Assembly (NCBI RefSeq): GCF_002920575.1
Contig: NZ_PQSQ01000004.1
Coordinates: forward strand, 62,001-126,000
Direction: 5' to 3'
Length of the DNA stretch: 64,000 bases
From: Streptomyces sp. Ru73
GTDB lineage: Bacteria; Actinomycetota; Actinomycetes; Streptomycetales; Streptomycetaceae
The notes beneath the pieces are model-generated. The model ran no database searches and was not told the DNA's origin. It worked only from the letters and a program-made list of their open reading frames with translations. A program made the position numbers and the translations under genes. Shown here in pieces: positions 17,584 through 25,941 of the stretch (position 1 is the stretch's first letter; each line of letters opens with the position of its first letter).

Positions 17584-18615
17584 GTGACAACGAGCGATGT
17601 CCGTACGACGGCTGTGGCGGTCGACCCCGGCCCGCTGATCAAGCTGACCATCGCGGACTGTGCGGCCAAGGTGCTGCACAGTGCCGTGACGCTCGGCGTC
17701 TTCCGTGTCTGCGCCGAGCAGCCCGCCGACGCGGACCACATCGCCGCCGCGACCGGTCTGCACCCGCGCATGGCCGCCGATTTCCTGGACGCGCTGGCCG
17801 GGCTCGGCCTGCTCGAACGCAGCGGGGACCACTACGGCAACGCACCGCTGGCTCAGGCGTACCTCGTGCCCGGCACCGCCACCTACCTCGGTGGTTTCGT
17901 CGAGCTGACCAACGAGACGCTCTACAGCACGTGGGGCCGGCTCACCGAGGCCCTGACCACCGGTGCCCCGCAGCACCTCGACCCTGACAAGGGCGGCTTC
18001 GTCGGCGACAAGCACAAGGACCCGGAGAAGATGAAGCGCTTCTTCGCCGGCCTCGACGCATACAGCGACCGGATGGGCACCGAGCTCGCGGGCCGGATCG
18101 ACTGGAGCCGCCACGCCTCCGTCCTCGACCTCGGGGGTGCGCGCGGGAACCTCGCCTCCGTACTGGTCGTGGAACATCCGCATCTGACCGCCGGCGTGTT
18201 CGACCTCGAGCGCACCCGTCCGCTGTTCACCGAGCACACTGCCCGCCTGGGCCTCGGCGACCGGATCGCGTTCACCGGCGGCGACTTCTTCACGGACGAC
18301 ATTCCCAAGGCCGACGTCATCGTGCTCGGCCACATCCTGCACGGCTTCGACACCGACCGGCGCCAGGAACTGCTGCGCCGCGTCCACGCCTCCGTCAACC
18401 CCGGCGGGCAGGTCCTCGTCTACGACCGGATGATCGACGATGAGCGCCGGGACGCCGAGCGCCTGCTGTCCAGCCTCCACATGCGTCTGGTCAGCCCCGA
18501 CGGCTCCGAGTACCGCGTCGGGGACCTGCGCGGCTGGCTGCGCGAGGCCGGCTTCACCGACAGCGCCGCGGAGCCGCTGCTCGGCACTCACACGCTGGTG
18601 ACCGCGGTCCGATGA
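17584..18615 (+). CDS. SAM-dependent O-methyltransferase (plant/actinobacterial OMT type)
   Basis: The 343-residue enzyme has an N-terminal helical dimerisation and winged-helix domain (about 1-110). A Rossmann SAM-binding domain follows with motif I VLDLGGARGN near residue 180 and GHILHGFD downstream. It belongs to the family of TcmN/DnrK-type small-molecule O-methyltransferases, which methylate phenolic hydroxyls of aromatic polyketides. GTG 17584 is preceded by AGGAGG at 17574-17579. The gene follows a terminator and a SARP-type box, so it heads a transcription unit that probably continues into the monooxygenase at 18661. Confidence 0.94.
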   Translation: MTTSDVRTTAVAVDPGPLIKLTIADCAAKVLHSAVTLGVFRVCAEQPADADHIAAATGLHPRMAADFLDALAGLGLLERSGDHYGNAPLAQAYLVPGTATYLGGFVELTNETLYSTWGRLTEALTTGAPQHLDPDKGGFVGDKHKDPEKMKRFFAGLDAYSDRMGTELAGRIDWSRHASVLDLGGARGNLASVLVVEHPHLTAGVFDLERTRPLFTEHTARLGLGDRIAFTGGDFFTDDIPKADVIVLGHILHGFDTDRRQELLRRVHASVNPGGQVLVYDRMIDDERRDAERLLSSLHMRLVSPDGSEYRVGDLRGWLREAGFTDSAAEPLLGTHTLVTAVR

Positions 18616-18660
18616 CCGTCCGGACCTGAGCCGCCCGCCCCGACCACTTAAGGAATCACC

Positions 18661-20265
18661 ATGAGCCAGGAGAAGGTGCCCGTACTCATCGTCGGTGGCG
18701 GCCTCGCGGGCCTGTCCGCTGCCGTGTTCCTCGCCCACCACGGAGTGCGGGCGACTCTGGTGGAGCGCCACCCCGGCACCTCCACGCACCCCAAGGCCCG
18801 TGCCATCAACCCCCGCACGATGGAGCTCTACCGCGCCGTCGGCATGGCGGAGCGCGTCAAGGCCGGACGTTCACCGATCTCCGGGAACACCGACCTGGTG
18901 CACGTCGAGACCCTGGCCGGCAACGAGCGGGTCAGGATGCCCAACGCCTCCGTCGAGGACATCAGCCGGATCAGTCCCGCCCAGTGGACCCTGATCGACC
19001 AGAACCAGCTCGAGCCGATCCTGCGCGAGCGGGCCGAGGAGGTCGGCGTCGACCTGCGCTTCCACACCCGCCTCGACGCCGCCACCGAGGACGCGGACGG
19101 AGTGACCGCCACCCTCACCGACCTCGGTACCGGTACGAGCTGTGAGCTGCGTGCCGAGTACGTCGTCGCGGCCGACGGCAGCCGCAGCCCCGTACGTGAC
19201 CTGCTGGGCGTCGGCGCCCACGGGCGTGGCACCCTCACCAACCTGGTGAGCTTCTTCTTCGACGCCGACCTGGAGCAGGCGCTGCGCGGCCGGAAGATCA
19301 TCGCCGCGTACGTCAACAACCCCGAGGTACGCGGCACGATCATCCCGATCGACAACGACCGCAAGTGGGTCATCAACGTCTCCTTCTTCCCGGAGAAGGG
19401 ACAGAGCGCCGACGACTTCACCCCGCAGCGCTGCGTCCAACTGGTCCGGGCCGCGGTCGGCGTCCCCGACCTGCCGCTGACGATCGAGTCGGTCAACATG
19501 CCGGCCTGGGACATCTCGGCGCGCGTCGCCGACACCTTCACCGCCGGCCGCTTCCTCATCGCCGGTGACGCCGCCCATGTCATGCCGCCCACCGGGGCCT
19601 TCGGCGCCAGCACCGGCATCCAGGACGCCTACAACCTGGCCTGGAAGCTGAGCCTCGTGCTGAGCGGCAAGGCGGGCCCCGCGCTGCTCGACACCTACGA
19701 CGCCGAGCGCCGTCCGGTCGCCGAGGAGACGGTGCGTCAGGCGATGCTGCGGTTCGCCGTCCGTGAGGGCAGACAGCTCCAGGACGTCGCCGACGACCTG
19801 GTCGACGAGACCACGATGACCTTCGGGTACGCCTACCCGGCGGGGGCCTTCGCCGGCGAGGACCCGACGCTGTGGACGGTCACCGAGGATCCGGACAAGC
19901 CCAGTGGCCGGCCCGGTTCCCGCGCCCCGCACGTGGTCATCGAGGGAACACACGGCCCGTTCTCCACCATCGACCTCTTCTCCGTCGGTTTCACTCTGCT
20001 GACCGCCGGCCCCGCCGCTCCCTGGGGTGCCGCGGCCGCGGCCGCTCGCGAGCTCGGCCTGGTGCTGAGGGTCCACGGCATCGGCCAGGGCGGCGACTAC
20101 ACCGACACCGAGGGCGTCTTCACTCAGCGGTACGGCCTCTCCGAGGGCGGCGCGGTGCTGGTCCGGCCCGACGGCTTCGTCGCCTGGCGGTCGCGGAGCG
20201 GCCCCGAAGGAGACGTCGGGCAGACCGTGACCGCCCTGCTGCGTCAGCTCCTCGCCCTGGACTGA
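18661..20265 (+). CDS. FAD-dependent aromatic polyketide monooxygenase (3)
   Basis: This 534-residue class A flavoprotein hydroxylase has VGGGLAGLSAAVFLAHHGV at the N-terminus, VVAADGSRSPVRD as the DG motif, and IAGDAAHVMPPTGAFGASTG as the GD motif. It has a C-terminal thioredoxin-like domain ending VLVRPDGFVAWR. It is strongly similar in layout to monooxygenase 1 (14072) and the minus-strand copy, suggesting expansion of one ancestral gene. AAGGA precedes ATG 18661. Multiple such enzymes are typical of highly oxidised pentangular polyphenol pathways, where they carry out successive hydroxylations and ring rearrangements. Confidence 0.95.
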   Translation: MSQEKVPVLIVGGGLAGLSAAVFLAHHGVRATLVERHPGTSTHPKARAINPRTMELYRAVGMAERVKAGRSPISGNTDLVHVETLAGNERVRMPNASVEDISRISPAQWTLIDQNQLEPILRERAEEVGVDLRFHTRLDAATEDADGVTATLTDLGTGTSCELRAEYVVAADGSRSPVRDLLGVGAHGRGTLTNLVSFFFDADLEQALRGRKIIAAYVNNPEVRGTIIPIDNDRKWVINVSFFPEKGQSADDFTPQRCVQLVRAAVGVPDLPLTIESVNMPAWDISARVADTFTAGRFLIAGDAAHVMPPTGAFGASTGIQDAYNLAWKLSLVLSGKAGPALLDTYDAERRPVAEETVRQAMLRFAVREGRQLQDVADDLVDETTMTFGYAYPAGAFAGEDPTLWTVTEDPDKPSGRPGSRAPHVVIEGTHGPFSTIDLFSVGFTLLTAGPAAPWGAAAAAARELGLVLRVHGIGQGGDYTDTEGVFTQRYGLSEGGAVLVRPDGFVAWRSRSGPEGDVGQTVTALLRQLLALD

Positions 20266-20288
20266 CCAGGCATCACCGGCCGGTGGAA

Positions 20289-20332
20289 ACGACTCGGCGC
20301 GCCTCCCGGAAGCGGGTGGCGCGCCGAGTCGT
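20289..20332. terminator. Bidirectional terminator between convergent genes
   Basis: A perfect 15-bp stem (20289-20303 with 20318-20332) lies between the stops of the plus-strand gene ending at 20265 and the minus-strand gene ending at 20364. It probably ends both transcripts. Confidence 0.85.
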
Positions 20333-20363
20333 CGTGGCCGGCCGGACGTGCGGCCGGACGGGG

Positions 20364-21953
20364 TCAGACCGTGCGCGCCAGCAGTCGGTGGACCACCGCC
20401 GACAGCTCCACCGACGGGTCCGCGGGCTCCTCGGCCGCACGCCAGGCAAGGAATCCGTCCGGGCGGACCAGCGCGGCACCGGACGCGGTGATCCCGTACT
20501 TCTTCAGGAAGTCCTCGACCACCTCGGCCTCCTCCTGGCCGCCCACTGCGTGGCAGACGATGTCGATACCGGTGAGCCGGGAGACATCAGCCGCCGCACG
20601 CCCCCACAGGCCGCTTTCCGGCCCGGCCAGCAGCCGCCAGCCGCCCGTCAGCAGGTCGTGCAGCGGGGTGGCCGTACCGTCGACGCGCACCTCGATGTGC
20701 GGGGCCCGAGTGCCCGGGCGGCCGGAGGGCTGGGTGGGGTCCTCCACCGGTGCGCCGTCGTCCGCGCCCGGCTCGGACAGCACCGCGCCCGAGCGGTAGA
20801 CGTGGCCGAAGAGCACGATGGTCTCCGGCCGGTGCCGGGCCGCGGCCTCCTCGTCCAGGCCGCTGCGCTGCAGATACCGGATCACGCCCTGTTCCACGGT
20901 GAACTCGGCGATCGGGGCGCGCTCCTCCTCGTACGTGTCCAGCAGTTCGGCCCCTGCCTGCCCGCGCAGCACGAGCGCCAGTTTCCACGCCAGGTTGTGC
21001 GCGTCCTGCACGCCCATGTTTCCGCCGAAACCACCGGTGGGCGGCATGACATGAGCCGCGTCACCGGCCAGCAGGACCCGCCCGGAGCGGAAGCGGTCGG
21101 CGATCCGTGCGGCGATCTCCCAGCTGGTGCTCGTCTCCACAGCCACATCCAGGTCCGGTACGCCGACCGCGGCCCGCACCATCTCGACACACTCCTCCTC
21201 GGAGTACTCCGCGTGGGTCTCCTGCGGCGGCAGGCTCGGTGCCAGCACCCAGCGGTCGGCGTCGTCGAGCCTGCCGAGCACACCCTTGACCTTGTCATTG
21301 CTGACGAAGCAGAGGAAGAACTCGCGGCCGGCCACGTACTCGTCGAGCCGGGCATGGAAGATGACGTTCATCTGGCGGCCGAAGACGCCCTGGCCGTGCG
21401 TGCCGATCCCCAGCCCCTCGCGGATCGGGCTGCGGAACCCGTCCGCTGCTACCAGGTACCGGGCACGGACGGTGGTCTCGGTGTCGTGCCGCACGTCCCG
21501 CAGGACCGCCGTGACCCCGTCGGCGTCCTGCTCGTAGCCGACCAGCTCGGTGCCGAACCGGATGTCGGCGCCCAGCTCCTCGGCCTTCGCGCGCAGCACC
21601 GGCTCGAAGCGGTCCTGCCCGATCAGGGTCCAGCCGGTGGTGCTGACCTCGTTCGGGTCGTGCCGGAACGGCCCGTCGAAGCGCCCCAGCTCAGCGCCTG
21701 TCAGCGATTCCACCTGAAGGATGTCCCCGTACTGCGCATGGGGATTCTCCTGCGCGCGTACCGTCCGCTCCAGCCCGAGCGCACGCATCAGCTCCATCGT
21801 GCGGGGACTGGCCGCCTGCGCTCGTGGATGCGCCGAGATGTGCGGGTGCCGCTCGACGAGCACCGGCCGGATGCCCTGCTGGGCGAGGAACAGCGCCTGG
21901 GCCAGGCCCACCATGCTGCCGCCCACGATCAAAACGTCGGTTCGTTCCGCCAC
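20364..21953 (-). CDS. FAD-dependent aromatic polyketide monooxygenase (4), opposite strand
   Basis: This class A flavoprotein hydroxylase (529 residues) is the only core pathway gene read leftward. It has IVGGSMVGLAQALFLAQQGI, the DG motif VAADGFRSPIRE, the GD motif LAGDAAHVMPPTGGFGGNMG, and a thioredoxin-like C-terminus ending VLVRPDGFLAWR-type sequence (here ALVRPDGFLAW). The start is GTG at 21953, giving VAERTDVLIVGG, with GAGGGAG upstream on the minus strand. A much longer open frame extends upstream but overlaps the divergent gene and is not coding. It shares an intergenic region with the divergent anthrone-oxygenase-like gene at 22179, so one regulatory site may serve both. Confidence 0.94.
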   Translation of the reverse strand: MAERTDVLIVGGSMVGLAQALFLAQQGIRPVLVERHPHISAHPRAQAASPRTMELMRALGLERTVRAQENPHAQYGDILQVESLTGAELGRFDGPFRHDPNEVSTTGWTLIGQDRFEPVLRAKAEELGADIRFGTELVGYEQDADGVTAVLRDVRHDTETTVRARYLVAADGFRSPIREGLGIGTHGQGVFGRQMNVIFHARLDEYVAGREFFLCFVSNDKVKGVLGRLDDADRWVLAPSLPPQETHAEYSEEECVEMVRAAVGVPDLDVAVETSTSWEIAARIADRFRSGRVLLAGDAAHVMPPTGGFGGNMGVQDAHNLAWKLALVLRGQAGAELLDTYEEERAPIAEFTVEQGVIRYLQRSGLDEEAAARHRPETIVLFGHVYRSGAVLSEPGADDGAPVEDPTQPSGRPGTRAPHIEVRVDGTATPLHDLLTGGWRLLAGPESGLWGRAAADVSRLTGIDIVCHAVGGQEEAEVVEDFLKKYGITASGAALVRPDGFLAWRAAEEPADPSVELSAVVHRLLARTV

Positions 21954-22090
21954 CGGATGTGCTCCCTCGTCTCGATGCCGCTCCGATTCGATACGGCGTT
22001 GGACACTCCCGGCCAGCCAACACGGCCGGGCTAGAGGGCGGCTCGGGCTCCGAAAGGGCCCGGGGGCGCGGCGCGGGCGGCGGCCGGTCT

Positions 22091-22118
22091 GTCGAGACGG
22101 CTTCGAGCGGCATGCGAG
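22091..22118 (+). promoter_or_regulatory. SARP-box candidate (three phased repeats) in the divergent promoter region
   Basis: GTCGAG (22091), TTCGAG (22102) and TGCGAG (22113) are spaced exactly 11 bp apart. The orientation fits the rightward gene at 22179; it may also influence the divergent monooxygenase. Confidence 0.7.
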
Positions 22119-22178
22119 GGCCGGCTGGAACCTTCGTAGCGCTCCTTGACGATTCGTGCCGGACGGAGGCCGCGGGCC

Positions 22179-22631
22179 GTGGTGGAAACCCTGAGTGTGC
22201 TGGTGCTGTTGGGCACCGGGCTGGTGGCAGGCGTACTGTTCGCCGTGGCGATCAGCGTGATGCCCGCCCTGATCGCGATGACCCCGGACCGCTATGTGGA
22301 CACCCACAAGCTGCTCGGCAAGCGGTACGACCGGATCATGCCGTTCATCGTGAGCGGCTCCCTCCTCGTCGACGCGGCCTTCGCCGTGCACGCCGAGGCG
22401 ACCGGGCCGCGGGTGCTGTTCATCGGCGCCGCGCTGGCCATGGCCGGTGTCGCGGTGGTCTCGCAGACCCGCAACGTACCCATCAACAACCGGGTCAAGA
22501 AGACCCGGCCGGAGGACATCGGCCCCGACTGGGAGGACCCGCGTACCCAGTGGCGGGACTGGCACCTGCTGCGCACCTGCTTCGCGGTCGCGGGCTGCAC
22601 CCTCACCGCCGCCGCGGTGGTCCTCTCGTGA
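22179..22631 (+). CDS. Anthrone-oxygenase-like (DUF1772) membrane protein
   Basis: The 150-residue protein has four hydrophobic segments: about 3-25, 51-67, 71-85 and the C-terminal 130-150. A conserved-looking NVPINNRV motif lies near residue 100 and a Trp/Asp/Arg-rich stretch (DWEDPRTQWRDWHLLR) follows. This is the layout of DUF1772 proteins, some of which (for example fungal HypC and actinobacterial homologues) oxidise anthrones to anthraquinones. In an aromatic PKS cluster a quinone-forming role is likely. GTG 22179 has GGAGG at 22165-22169; a TTG at 22146 is less likely. The stop overlaps the next start (GTGA). Confidence 0.8.
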   Translation: MVETLSVLVLLGTGLVAGVLFAVAISVMPALIAMTPDRYVDTHKLLGKRYDRIMPFIVSGSLLVDAAFAVHAEATGPRVLFIGAALAMAGVAVVSQTRNVPINNRVKKTRPEDIGPDWEDPRTQWRDWHLLRTCFAVAGCTLTAAAVVLS

Positions 22632-23179
22632 CCGCCGGGAACGAGCGGGCCGCCACGGTACGCCCACGCATCACCCGGGCCCTGCCCGGTGCAGAGGACC
22701 GGGCCACCGCCAACGCCCGCATGATCGCACTGCTCGCGCGGCCCGATCCGGGGCCGGTCGCCGCACACCTCGCGCTACTGCACTTCACCGGACGACGCAG
22801 CGGCCACGCCTACACCGTGCCCGCAGGCGTCCATCGCATCGGCAGCGCCCTGTACGTGGCCACCGGCAGCTCCTGGCGGCACAACTTCAACCCGGCCGCA
22901 GAGGGCGAGCTCACCTGGAACGGCAAGCGCACCGCCGCCCGCTTCGCACTGGTCACCGACCCGGAGCTGACCGCTCGGGGCTACCTGGAGCTGTACGAGC
23001 GCTACGGCGCCGAGGCCGCGCAGCGCCGCCTCGGCATCACCGTCGACGACAGCGGTCCGGCCCCTGCCCTGGAGGACTTCCGCGCCGCCGTCACCGGCGT
23101 CCCGCTCGCCCTCGTCACCGTCACGCTCGGCACCGGCGGCACCGACGAACTCGCCATGAATGAGAGGACCTCCCGATGA
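22628..23179 (+). CDS. Ddn-like (deazaflavin/F420-type) nitroreductase-fold protein
   Basis: This 183-residue protein contains LHFTGRRSGHAYTVPAGVHRIGSALYVATGSSWRHNFNP. The segment resembles the split beta-barrel of the Ddn/DUF385 family of F420H2-dependent quinone reductases. Members reduce quinones or other aromatics with F420H2, while some have no known cofactor. A role in reducing a polyketide quinone fits the context but is inference. GTG 22628 overlaps the preceding stop and the gene's own end overlaps the ATG of the amide ligase, so these three are translationally coupled. Confidence 0.65.
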   Translation: MTAGNERAATVRPRITRALPGAEDRATANARMIALLARPDPGPVAAHLALLHFTGRRSGHAYTVPAGVHRIGSALYVATGSSWRHNFNPAAEGELTWNGKRTAARFALVTDPELTARGYLELYERYGAEAAQRRLGITVDDSGPAPALEDFRAAVTGVPLALVTVTLGTGGTDELAMNERTSR

Positions 23180-25050
23180 GCGCAATCGCCGGCTGGGTCG
23201 ACTTCGAACGGGACCTGTCCCCGCAGACCGACACCGTCGAGGCCATGGCGGACACCCTCGCCCACCGCGGCCCCGACGGCCGGGGCACCTGGCTCCAGGG
23301 CCACGCCGCGCTCGCACACCGGCGCCTGGCCCTCCTCGACGTGACGGAGACCGGCAGCCAGCCCGTCGTCCACACCACCGAAGGCGGAACCACCGTCGCG
23401 GTCCTGACCCTCGACGGGGCCGTCACCAACCACACCGAGCTGCGCACCGAACTGACCTCCAGGGGACACCGGTTCACCGGCCGCGGGGACGGCGAGACCG
23501 CCCTGCACGCCTACTTGGAGTGGGGCACCGACTTCCTCACCCACCTCGAGGGCCTCTTCGCCATCGCCCTGTGGGACGTCCGCAGCCAGGAACTCCTGCT
23601 GGCCCGCGACCGCCTCGGCGTCAAGCCGCTCAGCTACTACCCGACCCCCACCGGCGTGATCTTCGGCTCGGAGCCCAAGGCGATCCTCGCCCACCCCGAC
23701 GTGGCCCCCGTCGTGGACGCCGACGGCCTGCGCGAGCTGTTCGCGCACAGCCGCAAGCCGGGCACGGCCGTCTACCGCGGCATGCGCGAGGTCATCCCCG
23801 GTCACGTGCTGGTCGTACGCCGCCCCGGCAGCAAGGAGCAACGCTACTGGTCACTGCCCGCCCGGCAGCATACCGACAGCCTCGACGACACCGTCGCCAC
23901 GGTCCGCCGCCTGCTCGGCGACGCCGTCTCCTCACATCTGCGCGCCGACGTGCCCGTAGGCGCCATGCTCTCCGGCGGAATCGACTCCAGCGCGCTGACG
24001 GCCCTCGCCCACCGGGCGCTGCCCCCCGCCCACGGACCGCTGCGCAGCTTCTCGGTGAACTTCACCGGGTACACGGAGCACTTCGAGCCGCACCCCACGA
24101 TGCGGGCCACGCCCGACGCACCGTTCGCGGCGCTCGCCGCACAGCACATCGGCTCGCGGCACACCGAGATCCTCCTCGACATCTCAGCGCTCACCGACCC
24201 CGAGGCGCGTGCCACGTCCCTGCGCATGCAGGATGCTCCGTCCCCGCTCGGCGACATGGACGTCTCCCTCGTCCAGTTCTTCGCCCGGCTGCGCGAGGCC
24301 GGCTTCGCCGCCGTGCTCTCCGGCGAGACGGCCGACGAGGTCTTCAACGGGTACTTCTGGGCGTACGACCCGAAGCACAGCAACTCGCACACCTTCCCGT
24401 GGGTCTCCTTCGAGCGTGGTCACGACGCCGCCGCCGGCGGTCTGGGCACCTCCATGGTCGACCGGCAGCTGCGCAAGGAACTCGACTTCATCGGCTACGC
24501 CGACCAGCACTACCGCGATGCCCTCACCGAGGTCCCGCACGTCGACGGAGAGTCCTCCGCCGAGCGCCGGGCCCGCGAGGTCACCTACCTCGCCCTCACC
24601 CGCTGGGCACCCACCCATCTCGACCGCGCCGACCGCATGAGCATGGCCCACGGTGTGCAACTGCGGCCCCCGTTCTGCGACCGCGCGCTCGTCGAGTACG
24701 TCTACAACGTGCCGGCCACGATGAAGCGGGTGGACGGTGTCGAGAAGAGCCTGTTGCGCTCAGCCGTTGCCGACCTGCTGCCCGAGGCGGTGCTGCGCCG
24801 CAAGAAGAGCGCGTACCCGGCCACACAGGAGGCGGCCTACGGCGACTTCGTCCGCCGGCGGTTCATCGAGCTGGCCACCGACCGCAACGCCGCCGTGGCG
24901 GGGCTGCTGGACGCCTCGGCCACCGCTGCGGCACTGACCGCCGACGGTTCGCCGCAGGGCGCCTTCGCGTGGGTGGAGCGGGCCGGCATGGAGATGGTGC
25001 TGCAGCTCGACACCTGGATGACCGAGTACGGGATCGACCTCCGTCCGTGA
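23176..25050 (+). CDS. Asparagine-synthetase-like amide ligase lacking the glutaminase cysteine
   Basis: The 624-residue protein has the two domains of class B asparagine synthetases. The N-terminal Ntn glutaminase fold covers about 1-210. The C-terminal PP-loop synthetase domain has SGGIDSS at 266-272. Glutamine-dependent members start Met-Cys-Gly-Ile; here the protein starts MSAIAGW, with Ser2 and Ala3 in place of the nucleophilic Cys and following Gly. Glutamine hydrolysis is therefore probably lost, while ATP-dependent carboxylate adenylation should remain. Homologues occur in fredericamycin, pradimicin and rubromycin-type pathways, where amide or lactam synthetase roles are proposed. ATG 23176 overlaps the previous stop, and GAGAGG supports it. 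Confidence 0.92.
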   Translation: MSAIAGWVDFERDLSPQTDTVEAMADTLAHRGPDGRGTWLQGHAALAHRRLALLDVTETGSQPVVHTTEGGTTVAVLTLDGAVTNHTELRTELTSRGHRFTGRGDGETALHAYLEWGTDFLTHLEGLFAIALWDVRSQELLLARDRLGVKPLSYYPTPTGVIFGSEPKAILAHPDVAPVVDADGLRELFAHSRKPGTAVYRGMREVIPGHVLVVRRPGSKEQRYWSLPARQHTDSLDDTVATVRRLLGDAVSSHLRADVPVGAMLSGGIDSSALTALAHRALPPAHGPLRSFSVNFTGYTEHFEPHPTMRATPDAPFAALAAQHIGSRHTEILLDISALTDPEARATSLRMQDAPSPLGDMDVSLVQFFARLREAGFAAVLSGETADEVFNGYFWAYDPKHSNSHTFPWVSFERGHDAAAGGLGTSMVDRQLRKELDFIGYADQHYRDALTEVPHVDGESSAERRAREVTYLALTRWAPTHLDRADRMSMAHGVQLRPPFCDRALVEYVYNVPATMKRVDGVEKSLLRSAVADLLPEAVLRRKKSAYPATQEAAYGDFVRRRFIELATDRNAAVAGLLDASATAAALTADGSPQGAFAWVERAGMEMVLQLDTWMTEYGIDLRP

Positions 25051-25076
25051 CCGCACACGCAGCGGGTCCAGACCTG

Positions 25077-25103
25077 TTCAAGACAGCTTCGAGAGCCCTC
25101 CAC
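25077..25103 (+). promoter_or_regulatory. SARP-box candidate before the PKS core operon
   Basis: TTCAAG (25077) and TTCGAG (25088) are 11 bp apart; CTCCAC (25098) follows one base closer than at the other sites. It lies in the 91-bp gap before the cyclase that opens the minimal PKS operon. Confidence 0.6.
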
Positions 25104-25141
25104 GAGGGTGGCACAACGACCGAAGAAGCCAGGAGGGCAAC

Positions 25142-25513
25142 GTGCACCGCACACTGATCGTGGCGCGTATGGACCTCGATGACGCCGAAGGCGTCGCCAA
25201 GGTCTTCGCGGATTCGGACAGCACCGACCTGCCGCACATGGTGGGTGTCTCCAGGCGAACCCTGTTCGCCTTCCACAACCTGTACTTCCACCTCGTCGAG
25301 GCCGACCAGGACATCGGCCCGAATCTCTACAAGGCGCGCAGCCACCCGCTGTACAACGACATCAACACCCGCCTGCAGGAGTTCATCTCCCCCTACGACC
25401 CGAACTGGCGCGAGCCGCGCGACGCGATGGCCGTCCCGTTCTACTCCTGGACTCCGCAGGACGGACCGTTCGTCACACCCCCGTCCGCGCCGAACCTGGG
25501 CGGTGGACGATGA
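25142..25513 (+). CDS. TcmI-family polyketide cyclase
   Basis: This 123-residue small cyclase matches the TcmI/SchA/CurD dimeric ferredoxin-like fold. It begins with a LIVARMDLDDAEGVAKVFADSD-like segment and contains PHMVGVSRRTLFAFHNLYFHLVEADQD and NINTRLQEFISPYDPNWREP-like segments. The family closes later rings of aromatic polyketides in the cytosol. GTG 25142 is preceded by AGGAGG, and the stop overlaps the ATG of the cupin gene. Its place as first gene of the PKS operon is the usual one in pentangular and tetracenomycin-type clusters. Confidence 0.93.
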   Translation: MHRTLIVARMDLDDAEGVAKVFADSDSTDLPHMVGVSRRTLFAFHNLYFHLVEADQDIGPNLYKARSHPLYNDINTRLQEFISPYDPNWREPRDAMAVPFYSWTPQDGPFVTPPSAPNLGGGR

Positions 25514-25941
25514 CCACCGCAGCGCACCGGACCAAGGTCGGCCTGGGAGACGTCACCGCCAACCGCAAGCGCGGCGGGGACATCCGGATCACCCTCAGCC
25601 CGCGCACCGTCGGCTGCACCTCCGGCTTCGGCGGGACGCTGCGGCTGGCCCCGGGCGAGTACGTCACCGAGCACCTTCACCCGTACTCCGAGGAGTTCCT
25701 GCACGTCGTCGTGGGCGACCTGGAGATCACCCTCGACGGGGAGCCGGTACGCATCGGCCCCGGTGATTCCTTGCTCGTCCCGATCGGCGTCCGTCACCGT
25801 CTGGTCAACACCGGCCAGGAGCCGGCACAGGTGGTCTTCCACCTCTCACCGCTGGCACCCCGCCCGGAACTCGGCCACGTCGACACCGAGGCCCCGCTCA
25901 CCGAGGACGGCGCCAACCCGGACGTCGGAGGAGCTCGATGA
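25510..25941 (+). CDS. Cupin-fold polyketide cyclase/oxygenase (TcmJ-like)
   Basis: The 143-residue protein has a single cupin domain. The first motif is in [25 protein letters not shown] (metal-binding His and Glu) and the second in [21 protein letters not shown]. It resembles the TcmJ-type cupins that accompany type II PKS genes and help cyclise or stabilise the poly-beta-ketone. It overlaps both neighbours by four bases, so it is coupled to the TcmI-like cyclase and to KS-alpha. Confidence 0.92.
   Translation: MTTAAHRTKVGLGDVTANRKRGGDIRITLSPRTVGCTSGFGGTLRLAPGEYVTEHLHPYSEEFLHVVVGDLEITLDGEPVRIGPGDSLLVPIGVRHRLVNTGQEPAQVVFHLSPLAPRPELGHVDTEAPLTEDGANPDVGGAR

Noticed and set aside
21954..22667. 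Open frame extending the minus-strand monooxygenase upstream by more than 230 residues
   Set aside because: It runs antisense through the anthrone-oxygenase-like gene. GTG 21953 has a proper ribosome binding site and gives the standard flavoprotein N-terminus.
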